Below, one piece after another: positions 11,747 through 23,288 of a DNA stretch of 64,000 nucleotides; positions within the stretch are counted from its first letter, which is position 1, and every line of letters begins with the position of its first letter. Both the position numbers and the translations under genes were made by a program. A model generated the notes under the pieces. That model was not told the origin of the DNA, did no database searches, and was given only the letters and a program-made list of their open reading frames with translations. This DNA is from Ichthyophthirius multifiliis (taxonomy: Eukaryota > Ciliophora > Oligohymenophorea > Hymenostomatida): contig NW_004086444.1 in NCBI RefSeq assembly GCF_000220395.1, positions 1 through 64,000 on the forward strand, written 5' to 3'.

Positions 11747-14403
11747 TCAATTTAAATGGAATAACGTATTATTTGAGTTTTTATTAAGATCTATGTTTAA
11801 GCTTTAAATAAGTATATTATTTTAGCTTATTACTACATGTGGCTTTTTCATTACTTTATCTAATTATTTATAACCACAAACAACAATATAATCGACATTT
11901 GTTTTCCAATATTAATTTTAATATTTATTTTAAACATTAATATTAAGAGCATTTTCTCTAAATTTAAAAGTAGTTAAACAAAATTCTTAACCCTTTATTT
12001 TTATTTTTTTAAAATAAATATAGAAATTAATACTTTTTCATATTTAAATGATTCTCCATCATCCATGAAAAAGACTCCTTCAGCTTCTTATTTTTCATCT
12101 AGGCAAATAACGATATACATTGAACAGTTTTCCTTAATATCTTTACTAGATTTAAAACTCTTATTTTTAAGTATATTATAATATAAAATGACAGATCCTC
12201 CTCTAATATAGATAGGTATATGATTTATATCAGTAACACTATGCTTTTAAGATGTATCTGTAATTTAATAATGATTGTTATAATCGTACCAAAGTCCAGG
12301 TAAATTTCTCAAAAAAACTTAATTTTGATTTTCTTCGACAATAGGAGCAACTAAAATATTTTTTCCAAGCATATAAATCTATTCTTCATCAAAAATATTT
12401 TCTAATTCAGGATAATTCATCCATAAAGCTCTCATTACAGGCATTCCTGTTTTTACATGATTATAAAACTCACTATACCAATAAATCAAAAACTCATATC
12501 TGGTTAAAATTGCGTTTTTTATTCCTTACAAAGTATCGTCATCATATAGCCAAGGCTCTCTTCTTTCACAAAAAGTAGAACTGTGACCCCTAAAGAACGG
12601 TTAAAACGCACCTGCTTGAAACCATCTTATATGTAATTTATTTTCTGGATTTCCTTCAAAGCTTTTTTACATATAAAATTTAATAAAAAAAATATTTTTA
12701 AAAATTTTACCCTCCAACATCTCCTCCACAATAAGAAAATCCAGTTGTACTAAAAGAAAGAAGCATAGGATTATGAACATTTAAATAATTCCAAGTAGCT
12801 TCACTATCAGCAGTCCATATAGCAGCATATTTTTAAGTTCCCACCCACCATGATCTTGTTAAAACAAGAGGTCTTTATTACTCATTAGGAGAATCTCTAT
12901 TTAATATACCTTCATAAGTAGCCTTTTTTAAAAAAAATATTATAATTTTTTTTAAAAATTACCTTAGATTAACAATAACCATAAAGATTATGAACAAAAG
13001 TGTGTGGAACTTAATATTCAGTTTATTTATTTTTAACATAATGGAGATTTTCCTTAGCCATTGTTTCTTCAATACCCTTAAAAACTGCAGGTTCGTTCAT
13101 ATCATTCCAGGCATGTACAATTCTTGATGTATGTTTATATTTTTCATAACTATATAAATTTTGCCAGAATTTCTATACATCTTAATTCAAAAAGTCTAAC
13201 CAATTACAATCTCCTGGCCAACATTTTCCCACAAAATTAGTCACACCGTCAGGATTTTTTATAAAGAAATTAGGTTGATTATAACTTTCTGTATAGATAG
13301 AATAATCTTAGTCAATTAAAATATGAGGATCTGCAATAGTAACTAACTTTCTTCCCTTTTAATCTAGTTTTTTGATCATATCATCTACATTAGGATACAA
13401 AGCCTAATCAAATGTGAAATATCTTTTATTGAAGCAATGGTCTATATCTAAATAAATAACATCATAAGGAATTCCATATTAATCAAAATTCTTATCAACA
13501 GCTTCCACATCATTCTAATCTTTAAAACTATACCTGCAATGTTAATACCCTAAAGCAAATAATTAAGGAAACAGTGAAACTCCGATAATATTCGTAAATT
13601 TTTTATAAAATTTTTCTACTTTAAAATCCGCAAAAACAAGAATTTCCAAATCACCTTACTCACTAAACCAATTTACTTAGCTTTATTTTTTATTTTTCAT
13701 TCTTTTAATATCTACGTATGTTTCAGATGAGTTTCTCCAAAAAAAGCCACCGATCATATCTTTAGTTTTAGTAACCAAAATAGGAGCTGTTCCATATAAA
13801 CTTTCTTTAGAGCCGATAGGCCAACAATATCTGTCTAAATTATACAATCGATAAGGTTTATCGTGAAAGGTATCATCTAAATTATAAGAACCAGGATGTT
13901 CAGGAATTCCAAAAAGATATTAGGAATTAACTAATGTGGTACAATAAAGAAGACCGTCACAAAAAAATGAATTTATTTCAATAACTTCGATATTTTCCTA
14001 ATAAAAAGTTATTTTCAAAGGGTTTATCTACAAATCTATAGTCATTTAAGGAGTCTTTATTTGCCATGAATTCACATTTTAAACTTCAATGTTTACATTA
14101 GAAAGGTTTTCATTTATAAGTTATATTTAACCAACAACATCATCTAATTAAAAGTTATAAATATTATTTACGTTTTTCGCTCTAACTTATATTATTCCAT
14201 CTTCAAATATTTACATTTTTAATTGTAAGTCAGCAGATGGAGGTTAAGTTATTATAATTTCGAGTTAGTTCAGAGATTCGTTTTTAATTATACTCTTTAT
14301 GATTTGGTTCGGATGAACTTATTTACGCATTAAATCCACTTATGACTCTGCCCATTTCTATTAAATTTATTTATATAAGAAAAGTTAATATATATTATAC
14401 CAT
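11747..14403 (-). CDS. GANAB: glycoside hydrolase family 31, glucosidase II alpha-type
   Basis: Glucosidase II trims glucose from N-glycans in the ER. The protein (about 825 aa) has the GH31 order: N-terminal beta domain (LFGIPEHPGSYNLDDTFHDK), then ALGYQHCRYSFKDQNDV and PYDVIYLDIDHCFNKRYFTF, then WNDMNEPAVF with the catalytic Asp, then LVLTRSWWVGTQKYAAIWTAD with the acid/base Asp, then GGDVGGFEGNPENKLHIRWFQ and FFRGH. The C-terminal beta domain ends VDYIVVCGYKQLDK. The stop TGA is 11749-11747. Introns are near 12007-12050, 12670-12711 and 12922-12963, plus 14358-14400. The last follows ATG directly, so exon 1 would be the bare start codon. I chose this because the frame reaches no other ATG before MRKQ, and the ATG has an AAAAATG context. 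A signal peptide is not obvious (MKWAESQVDLM), which is odd for an ER enzyme; a cytosolic GH31 role is possible. Confidence 0.82.
14358..14400 (-). other. intron immediately after the start codon
   Basis: On the minus strand ATG is followed at once by GTATAATATATATTAAC and ends TTTAATAG. Removing it gives Met-Lys-Trp-Ala-Glu in the frame of the GH31 protein. Confidence 0.45.
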
Positions 14404-15719
14404 TTTTTATCTTATTTTTTAGATAATAAAAATATAATTTTAAAAATATATTCTTTTTTTTATTTTTAAAATAAAAAATTATAATAAAGGTCAAATTAAA
14501 AATATATTTTCCACAATTATAAAATTATTAATCTTATTTATTATAATAAAAAAAATATCTAATATTTAAAATAAAAAAAATATTTTATCAACTTTTATTT
14601 ATATTTAAATCATAAATAAAATAAAAAAAGGTATTTATAATGATTTTATAAAAAATTTATATAATTGTAAAGTATTAAATTATAATACAATTTTTTAAAA
14701 ATAATTGATATATATATTATAATATTGTTTTTTTAGTATTATATTAAATTTTATTTTTTAAAATTGTCGTTAACAATACAAATTACAAGATAAAAATACT
14801 TATTTTATATTAATATTATATATATATATTATTTTTAATATTGAATAAATTTCATTTAATTTATTTTATAAAATTAAAAAACATTATTAATTTTTTAATA
14901 ACATTTTAAATACTTTATATAAATTACACAAAATTTGATATTATTTTTTTAAATATTTCTATATTAGAATTTTTTTATTTTTTTAATAATATAATCTTGT
15001 TAAAATATGCAATATTTCAGTAATTTATATTTATGCTTAGCTAATTAATAATATTTATGATTTTTATTTATTAATTTTATTAAAATACTATTTTAAATTG
15101 AGTTGTTTTATCAATATTATTGCTCTAAATTATTTAAATATATTTAAATAATTTGCAATTACTATTAATATCTATACAGAAAATGATTTATTGAATTATA
15201 ATTATTACTTAATTTAATTATTATTTTTGAAAAAAATTAATTTATTAATTAAATTAACACTAATTTTCTGATTTTTTATATTCTTATATATTTAAAATAT
15301 GAAATAAAATTTAACATAATAAATAAATGCTTTTTATTTAAATATTAAATTATATGTATTTTGTATCTATTATTTAGATATTTAGATATATTTTTTAATT
15401 TTTTATTTATATATTAGCAAATTATGTTAAAAGATTATATATAAATTTAATTTTAAGTTTTTATTTATATATGAAAATAAATATATATATAAGATAAAAA
15501 CAAATTTAAATGTAAAATATTATAATAATATATTTTTAACTTAATAATAATAAAAAATATTTAAAATTATAATTAATAAGATATTTTTATTTATGGTAAA
15601 TTTATAAACATTAAATTTGATATAATCTTCCTAATATACAGGTATACATGTTTATATAGAAAATACATTTATATATTTAATATTTTAGTAATATTCTTAC
15701 ATATTTTAAATTATTTATT
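14404..15719. other. long AT-rich spacer between divergent genes
   Basis: I find no coding-like frame over this 1.3 kb. It must hold the promoters of the GH31 gene (minus) and the PEX11 gene (plus), and probably the latter's first exon; ATG 15593 followed by GTAAAT is a candidate. No recognisable motif beyond A/T tracts. Confidence 0.5.
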
Positions 15720-16469
15720 CTAAATGTAGAATGTAAAGATAGGTTTTTAAAAATTTGCTAATATGTTTGTTTATATATGTCCTGGAAATAATAGAGTGTA
15801 AATTCATATAAATATAATAGCTACTATTTAATATATTGTAAAATAAACAAAAAATTTATATTTTAAAAAAATAAATATAAAGAAAAAATTAATGATTCTA
15901 GAAGATTATTAAGATTATTTAAAAGCTTAATAAATATTCCTAATATATTAGATTTGTTCTAACATTATAAAAAATAGCATAAATTTTCATAAATACTATG
16001 TTTAACTACAAACACATTTTATTTCTTTTTTTATTTATTAGATAATATTGCTATTTTATGCAAAATAAAATTCCTAAAACTGAATTATTAAAAATAAAAA
16101 TCTTATTCATATATAATGTGGATAATTGGTTTAACTTCAGCATTATTATTTTATACAAATAAATTATATCAATCGTTTCAAAACGAAAAAAATTTGAAGA
16201 AGGAAATGCTCAATAATATGAGTCCAAGATAATTTTGTTTAATTTTATATGAAATTTCTGCAGAAAGAAAATAATATTCTATTAATTTAATAAGGATTAT
16301 AGGAGATTTAGTTGTGGCCTTAGAAAAAAATAATATTCCTGCTTATGTATTTAAAACTCATTTTAATAATGGAATTACATCTTTCGGAGGATTAGTTTCT
16401 AGTATTATAGCCTTTTACTAATTTTATTAAAAGAATTTATAAATAATAAAAATATAAAATAAATAATGA
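15720..16469 (+). CDS. PEX11: PEX11-family peroxisome division protein, 5' exon missing
   Basis: PEX11 proteins sit in the peroxisome membrane and drive elongation and division. The frame to TGA 16467-16469 matches the family in order: VECKDRFLKICQYVC (like the GRDKxLRxxQY start), then NDSRRLLRLFKSL (like SRKxxRLGK), then LLDNIAILCKIKFLK (the YxxxDNIxWLxxxG core), then MWIIGLTSALLFY and FGGLVSSIIAFYQFY (membrane segments near the C-terminus). The first in-frame ATG is 15777, giving 231 codons, but the conserved sequence begins upstream of it, so I infer an earlier exon joined near 15723-15730 (TGTAG acceptor). Reading straight through 16010-16040 is needed, although that stretch looks like an intron. 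The GH31 gene is divergent on the left. Confidence 0.68.
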
Positions 16470-16968
16470 ATATAAATTATATAGTAAAAATATTTAAATA
16501 TAAAATTTTAATTATAAAAGTAACATTTAATCTTGTTTTTAATTTTTCTATGAGAATCTTCTAAAATAATTAAAATTAATTAGAATTGATAATCATAAAT
16601 ATTTATATTAATTTTTGTTAATTATAGGATTTGTTAAATATCCATTAAATATAATTTTAAAAAATATAACAAAAAAATAAGTATTTAGAATAATAAAATA
16701 TCAAAATATAATATATTAATATTGTATACATACATATATGAATTCACATATATTTTTTAAGAAATAAGAAATATAATTTAAATTTATTAAGTTAAAGGAA
16801 TTATACAAATTATTTACTTTTTCATTTTTTAAATAAATAAATATTAATACTTTGAAATAAAATTAACAAATAAATGAAAATAATTAAAAAAAAGTTTATT
16901 TAGTAATAATTATTTTTATTTTTAAATTAATCAATATTAAAATTTTATTTATAGTATTTATTAAATTC
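16470..16968. other. AT-rich spacer, nothing seen
   Basis: No coding-like frame. It contains the upstream region of the tRNA gene; RNA polymerase III promoters lie inside the tRNA. Confidence 0.5.
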
Positions 16969-17040
16969 AGCCGGGTGGCGCAATGGTAGCGCAGCAGACT
17001 TCTAATCTGAAGGTTGTGGGTTCGAGTCCCACCCTGGTTG
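16969..17040 (+). tRNA. tRNA-Arg (anticodon UCU)
   Basis: A complete cloverleaf stands out by its GC content. The acceptor stem AGCCGGG pairs with CCTGGTT (two G-T wobbles). The D arm is GCGC-AATGGTA-GCGC. The anticodon arm is GCAGA-CTTCTAA-TCTGA with anticodon TCT at 17001-17003, the T arm is GTGGG-TTCGAGT-CCCAC, and the discriminator is G17040. The internal A box (TGGCGCAATGGTAGCGC) and B box (GGTTCGAGTCC) are intact. It reads AGA, by far the commonest Arg codon here. The next three genomic bases happen to be CCA, which eukaryotes normally add after transcription. The first anticodon-stem pair is a G-A mismatch. No intron. Confidence 0.97.
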
Positions 17041-17929
17041 CCATATTTTTTTAAATCATAAAAATTGAAGGAAATAATTTGATTAAAATAAATTTAATGT
17101 AAAGAAATAAAATTATTTTTATATTACAAAAATTTAATGAAATTATTTTTTATAATGAATTTAATTTTATGGAAAGAAATAAATTCAATTAATATTTTTT
17201 TTAAATTTATGTTTTTTAACAAAATTATAATATATAAGAATAAAACTTTCATTTATTTTATATTTAATCTTATTTTAAAATCTTTATATATATTAATATC
17301 AATAAATATCTTATTCTTAGTGTAATTTTTCATTTGATTTTTTTTAATTAACAGCTTTGTTTTAAATTTTTATAATTAAAATATTTAAAAGTATAACATG
17401 TTCATTTATTATATTATTTTTTCTGCAATTTTTTTAAATAGATCTATCTAAATATTTATTTTAATCTATTTTCTCTCTCATTTTTTTTATTGATTGATTA
17501 AGTTTTTAAAAAAATAAAAATAAAATATGGACAAATAATATTTCATTTTAAACACAATACTTTATGAAAGAATAGTATATTAAAAAGAAAATAAGAAAAA
17601 CAAATAAAATAAAATTTAAAACAATCATTATAATTATATTTAAATTATTTTAATTAGTGAAAATCTGATAAAATATATAAAAAATTTTAAATTTAATATT
17701 TGCTTTTTTTGAATAATAAATTCATAAGCACTTTTTTCTTAAAAATTTTTTTCATTCTAATATTTATTATAATATTAAAATGTTTTGGTAAGTAATATTA
17801 AAAGATACTATATCTTAATAATAAATTTAATATTTATTAGTACATAATTGAAAGCCCTAAAATATATAATAAAAAATAGAAAAAAAACTTTAAAATTGTC
17901 CTTATAAATATATGATATTTATTTATAAT
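17041..17929. other. AT-rich spacer
   Basis: There is a poly-T rich stretch after the tRNA for Pol III termination. A weak 61-codon plus frame at 17527-17712 (MDKQYFILNTILYERIVYQ, ending TGA) could be a small gene, but nothing else supports it. Confidence 0.4.
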
Positions 17930-18770
17930 TAAGCTTATTATCCTAATTTACCTATCTTTTAAAAGCTTTTACAAATCAAGGTCAGCTGAAGTATTAATTC
18001 ACTTTAATATAGAGGTCATTTAAAATATTACTATTTAAAGAATACCTAAAAATTTTTGATGCTTAACTTTTCCAAATAGAATTTCAAAGTATTAAGTTAT
18101 TATGAGATTAGTGAAAACAAATTTATAGGTCTTTTAATAATTAATATAATATATCGACTTATATTTATCATATTTATTTGTTTAATTTTTTAAACATTTT
18201 CAAATAAATATTTTTATTTATTTATATTTACATTATTCTAGCTCAATTTTTATTATGTCCATAATTAAAAAAAAAAATATTCTTCTTTAAAATTTTTCAA
18301 AGTTTAGCAATTTTAAAAAGGAAGAAAGAATTAATTTAAACAATATATGATTATGATAATGGATTAATTTTCATCTATTTGATTTTAATATTTAATTTAT
18401 TATGAATATTCTTATTTTTAAATTCTAATTAGTTATTTTACAAATTTTATTCATTTATATAAATTTTCTACTTAAACTGAACAATGATTAAGTATAAAAA
18501 TATAAAATAATAAATATTTTTTATTCCATGTTTCCTCATAAATAATTAAATTATGTCATCAAAGCTCTGAAAATTTCAATGTATTTAGGACCAATAAAAA
18601 GCCGAAAGTTCCCTATCTGATTCAATAATTTAATATGATGATTTTTGTACATTTTCCTCGATAATTGTATAAATAACAGGATTTTAACCCTTAAGAATAA
18701 GAACTTAAATTTTTTATATATTTTCTTTATAATAAAATATATTAAAATTTTAGATATTTTTTTTTCTGAA
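17930..18770. other. unresolved coding-like island
   Basis: GC content rises at 17940-18125 and 18530-18720, and frames are open on both strands. Plus-strand readings include NFKVLSYYEISENKFIGLL and, in the second block, NFNVFRTNKKPKVPYLIQQ followed by FNPQEQELKF, ending at a TGA near 18768. Minus-strand readings include FEILFGKVKHQKFLGILQ and NPVIYTIIEENVQKSSYQ. I cannot decide the strand or join the exons. It is probably one two-exon gene or a decaying copy. Confidence 0.35.
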
Positions 18771-19137
18771 TCATTATTTTCTAAAAAAATCTAAAGTATA
18801 TAATTTAATAGAAAATTAATAATAAGTAATAAATTAATATTAAATAAAAGAAAAATATATATTAAAAAAAAAATTATAAATAATAAATATTAAATAAATT
18901 AAATTTATTTTTATATTCATTATTATTTTAATATTATTAAAATAATTAATATTATAAATATAATGAAAATTTATTTTTCATAAAATTAATAATAATTATA
19001 TTTTAACTTAATAATAATACAATTTTGATTTTTGATTTATTGATAATTTTTAAATTTAAAAAAATAATATAAATTAGAAATAATAAAAATAAACTTATTA
19101 TTACTCTAAAATTTTTTATTATTTTAATGCTATTTTT
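18771..19137. other. AT-rich spacer, nothing seen
   Basis: A/T-only sequence downstream of the minus-strand gene that ends at 19138. Confidence 0.5.
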
Positions 19138-20140
19138 TCAATTATTGTTTTTTACAGATTTTATATTTTATTAAATAATTTTAAATTAACTTTATTATAA
19201 ATAAGAACTAGAATGAAGTAAAAGAATATCTTCATTATCAAAAATTAAGCTGAAATCAATATTAATGTAAAAATCAAAGAATTAAGTACAATATGGATTT
19301 AAATAATTTTCAAGTATATAAAGTTTAGCAAATGCTTAAATAGCAAATTTTTGATTATTTATAGGAATAAGTATAGCTGCTGAAAATAAATTAAAAGCAG
19401 TTATATTTTAAAAATTATTTTTGCTATAAATACTAAAGAGACCATCTTCCCCTTAAAATATTATAAAATTAAGATCTTTTTTAAATAATTTTTTATTAAA
19501 AAAATAATAATAATAAAAAACCATTTCGACTGATAATTTCTTAAATATTTTCTTCAAATTATAATTAATTTAATTTTTAAAGTGTTTTTTCATTTTAATT
19601 ATATTAATAAACATCAAACAAGAATTTGTTAGAAGAAAAAATTATAACTTTGCCCAAATAATTTTATATATATTTAAGAAATTATATATTTTGAGTATTT
19701 TAAACTTAAATTTTAATTAAGCTTTATTCTTATTATAAAAGAATATTAAATCCAATAATTTATTTAACAGAAGGTTAATACAAAATAACATCTGTAGTTT
19801 AAAGGCAATAAGCATAAAGTGTAAATTCTTCTTAAAAACTATACTTATTTAACAGCTAGAACTTATAATTTGAAAAATTAACAAAGTATAAGTTCAAAAC
19901 AATCTTCTAGCTGTTATTTTCTTGAGAGAAGCATAATAAACAAGAATTTTTATTTAAAAAAGAAATTTCTTTTAAATAAGAAGTAAATATAATTTTAGCA
20001 ATTTTTTTAATTTAAGGAACTGTATTCCAAAGAATAATATTTCCTATATCATCTTATTGCTATTAATAATTATTTTATTGGAATTTGTGATAAGTTATGA
20101 AATAGTTTTTGGATGAAGGACAACTTATTTTTAAAGCCAT
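19138..20140 (-). CDS. hypothetical protein, beta-propeller-like, possibly BBS9/PTHB1-related
   Basis: The minus frame from ATG 20140-20138 (MALKISCPSSKNYFITYHKF) to TGA 19140-19138 codes for about 315 residues with regular short beta strands, as in WD-type propellers: GNIILWNTVPQIKKI, CLLCFSQENNSQKIVLNLYF, EEFTLYAYCLQTTDVILYQ. One intron near 19462-19507 (GTTTTTTATTATT..AAAAAAG) joins SRN to DLNFIIFQGEDGLFSIY. That last segment resembles the BBS9 stretch DLICIQSMDGMLMVFEQ and is followed by a similar Leu/Pro-rich strand. The likeness is short and from memory, so the BBSome link is only a hint. The gene may extend upstream, because the frame stays open to about 20.5 kb, and it may continue past the TGA by splicing. 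Confidence 0.45.
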
Positions 20141-20281
20141 TTCTACTGAGGATTAAGTTTAGTAATTATTTTTTAAGGAAATACTTAACTTTCTCCATCT
20201 AAATAAAAAACAGATAAAGTATATTAATATTAAAACTACTTCAAGCATATCATATACTGTATTTCTATATATTACACACAA

Positions 20282-20560
20282 ATGAAATATATAAAATGTT
20301 AAATATTTCTTATAATATTAATTGTTGTTTGGAGCTTACCATTTAGGAAGATTCTCTAAAAAACAAGGCAGTGCTATTACGGAAAATAAGTCGTTAAGAA
20401 TTATTTAGGTTAATAAACTCATTCCTCGACAATTTCTCGATATTATACAAAATCCTAAGCCTACTACTATTATAAATAAAGATGCAACTGGATGTGTTGA
20501 AAAACCTTTTGCCATTTCAGATGGTACTTAAAGTATTTTTTCTGTAAATTTCCTCCAGGT
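20282..20560. other. unresolved coding-like island with signal-peptide-like start
   Basis: ATG 20282 on the plus strand begins MKYIKCQIFLIILIVVWS, a good signal peptide. Downstream all three plus frames and one minus frame are open at raised GC. The most protein-like plus reading is GAYHLGRFSKKQGSAITENK, then LIPRQFLDIIQNPKPTTI, up to a GTATAT donor at about 20560. It is out of frame with the signal peptide. The minus reading (MAKGFSTHPVASLF) would fuse to the propeller-like gene. I leave it unassigned. Confidence 0.3.
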
Positions 20561-21519
20561 ATATTAAAAATGTTCAGTTATTTTATTTTTTTTCTAAAAT
20601 TTATTGAATATATTAATATTCCGAGAAATACAAAAAAGAAATATATCATTATATTGTAATTATTTTTTCTAATTAATGTTTGTTTTTTAATTTTATTTTA
20701 TTGGGATTAAATGATTTAATTAAATGTGTATTTGCTAATGTTATTTTGTAAAGTTGATAAAAATTTATTATTAAATCTTTTTATTTATGTATTTTTAATT
20801 ATTATTTATTATATTCTTATTTAATCTATTGAATTTTTTTATTATTTTCGTATTTTTTATTTATTATTTTAAAAATAAATATTATAAAAGTGTATTATAT
20901 ATTTAAAAAAAAAATATTATAATAATATAATAATTTATATTAAAATTAATTAATATGAATAATTTTTTATTTTATTTATTTAGTATAAATTAAAATATTA
21001 ATTATTAAAATTTCCAAAAATTGGAATTTATATAAATTAAAAATAAAAAATAAATTGCTTTGGTAAGGTAAAAAAAATATTTAAAACAAATAAATAAATT
21101 TATTTTAAATTCTAATAATAATAATAATTTAATTCAAAAAAGAAATTAAATTATGTAAAAATAGAACATAAAAAAAAAATAATTATAAAAAAAATATAAA
21201 TAAATGATTAAATAAAATATAAAAAAAAAAATGTAAAAAAATAAAATAAAAATATTTTTAAATTAATAAGCAGTAAATATTACTAATGATTAAGGGAATT
21301 TTTATAATAAATAAAAATCTATTTATTAATTTATATTATTTATTATATTTTATTAATTTATATAAATTAAAATAAATCAATTTAATTTAATTTAATTCAA
21401 TTTAATTTAATTTAATTTAATTTACAAGTATCTAAATATTGTAATATTCTAATTATATTTATTTTTAAATAACACTATATTTAAATTTTGAATATGATAA
21501 TTCAATTTAAATAATATAT
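20561..21519. other. AT-rich spacer with a pentamer repeat
   Basis: No coding-like frame. It holds the TTTAA repeat at 21379-21423. Confidence 0.55.
21379..21423. repeat. (TTTAA)n pentamer tandem repeat
   Basis: About nine nearly perfect copies of TTTAA with one C substitution (TTCAA). It sits in the spacer downstream of the minus-strand gene ending at 21520. Confidence 0.9.
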
Positions 21520-23172
21520 TCATTTTTATATTTTTTACTTAGCTTATTTTTTATTTTGTTTTTGTTAATAATTTAAAAATTAATATAAAATAAATTATTT
21601 ATTTTAAATAATATAATTATAAATATATAAACATTTTTATAATATTTTAAAGTTAATTAACTTATATTGTAAATAAATTAATTTAAATATATAATATTAA
21701 ATTATTTAATATATTTATTCAAATTAAAATATCTCTATATTGATAATTTAAAAATTTTGCCTAAGTTTCAAAAGTTCTTGAAATTTATTACCGTTTTTAA
21801 TTATTTCATTATTATAATCATCTTCATCTTTTTCAATATTTTTGAATGGAGGAATTTTATCATTAAAGAAACAAGAAATTTTTTTATTTTTATTCATACC
21901 TTCTATATTAAAAAATGAAGTTTAAATTTAACTTTCGGCTAGTTAAATAAGTTCTTTTGGAATTATAACTTTTCCCTCATTTTCTTTTTTGTCTTATTTA
22001 AGTAATTTTTTAATTTTATTAATTTTTTATTATTTTTCTTATATTTTTTTTTAAGTTTATAAAAATATAAACTAAGGATTAATACTAATATTTTTTTAAT
22101 GTTTTTTTTCTAATATTTCTTTCATTAATTATTCCTAATAAAGTTTATTTTTTAACTTCTAAGCAGGACTAATTGAATATTTACCCTAAACACTTTCTTT
22201 TATTTTTTTAGTTTCAATCTAAATATTATGAGAGGAAGAATATAATCCAAAAGTGGGTTTAAAATAGTTTTTCGGGAAATAAATAAGTGTCGGTTCCCTT
22301 AATTTTGCCGAAAAGTTTTTTGATTAAAATTCATAATCTTCCCATTTTTTCAAAAGAACAGTAGAATAAGCTGGCATTTTTTTCTTTTATTATTTTTTCT
22401 ATCCAAACATGAAATTTGCATTCCACAAATATTTCGCATTTGTATTTTAAATTTTCCAATTATAAAAAAAATTATTCCCTAAATTAACTTATTATTTAAT
22501 ATTATTATTATTATTAAAATTATTATTATTATTTATTATTTTTTATTCATCAGAATACTTTCGTTTTAACCTATATTTATCCAAACTAATTTAAGATGGT
22601 TTTTCATATTTTATAACTAATTCTTCTTCTGGTTTATTTCTCATCATAATTTATTTCTAAATTGATATTCTCTAATTATTATTTACTTTTTTCATTTCAT
22701 TTTGAATAATTTTATCTGTTTCGTTTGTTTCTTCTTATTTTTATAACTTTTGGTTTATCTAGTTCAAAGAGTTTATTTATATTGGATTCTATTCAGGTTC
22801 TTTTATTTTTTATCTCTAAGTTGATACGATAGAATCAGGTGATTATAAATTTTATTCTAAATTTAACATTTTTGAGCTTCTCCTTGAAAGCTCATTATAG
22901 CTTTCATTATATTCTTAATAATTTTGCATTTCGGTTTTTATTTATTTAGATTTTTGCTATTTTTTTAACATGTCTTTATTAAAATACATATATTATTTAT
23001 TATCTATGTAAATTTCTTTCCTATGGTTTGGTTTTGAAGCATTAGAGACTAAGTTATTGATTGAATTTTTACTGTATAAAGTATTATCTATTAATCTGAT
23101 TGGAAAGTTTTAATATAAATTATTTATTATTTTTTGATTTGATAGATGAGATTTTACATTATGCTTACTCAT
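21520..23172 (-). CDS. hypothetical Asn/Lys/Gln-rich protein, about 550 aa
   Basis: One exon on the minus strand, from ATG 23172-23170 to the first in-frame TGA at 21522-21520. It starts MSKHNVKSHLSNQKIINN. A central Asn tract (NNNNNFNNNNNIKQQ) precedes a better-structured part: KYLWNANFMFGQKKQQKK, then STVLLKKWEDYEFQSK, then PTLIYFPKNYFKPTFGLY. Charged helices follow (NKLYQEQLMKEILEKKHQK) and an acidic stretch IEKDEDDYNNEIIKNG. The last 70 codons or so are A/T-only and may lie beyond the true end if a 3' intron was missed. No signal peptide or membrane segment. I do not recognise the family. The start is the first ATG and begins 117 bp from the end of the neighbouring cNBD gene. Confidence 0.68.
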
Positions 23173-23288
23173 TTTTTATATAAATTTATTAATTTTTTAT
23201 TAAAAATATAATTTTTTTTTTTTTTTAAAGAAAATTAATTAGTTTAAATAGTTATTTTTTTATATATTATTTATATTTTTATTAATTA

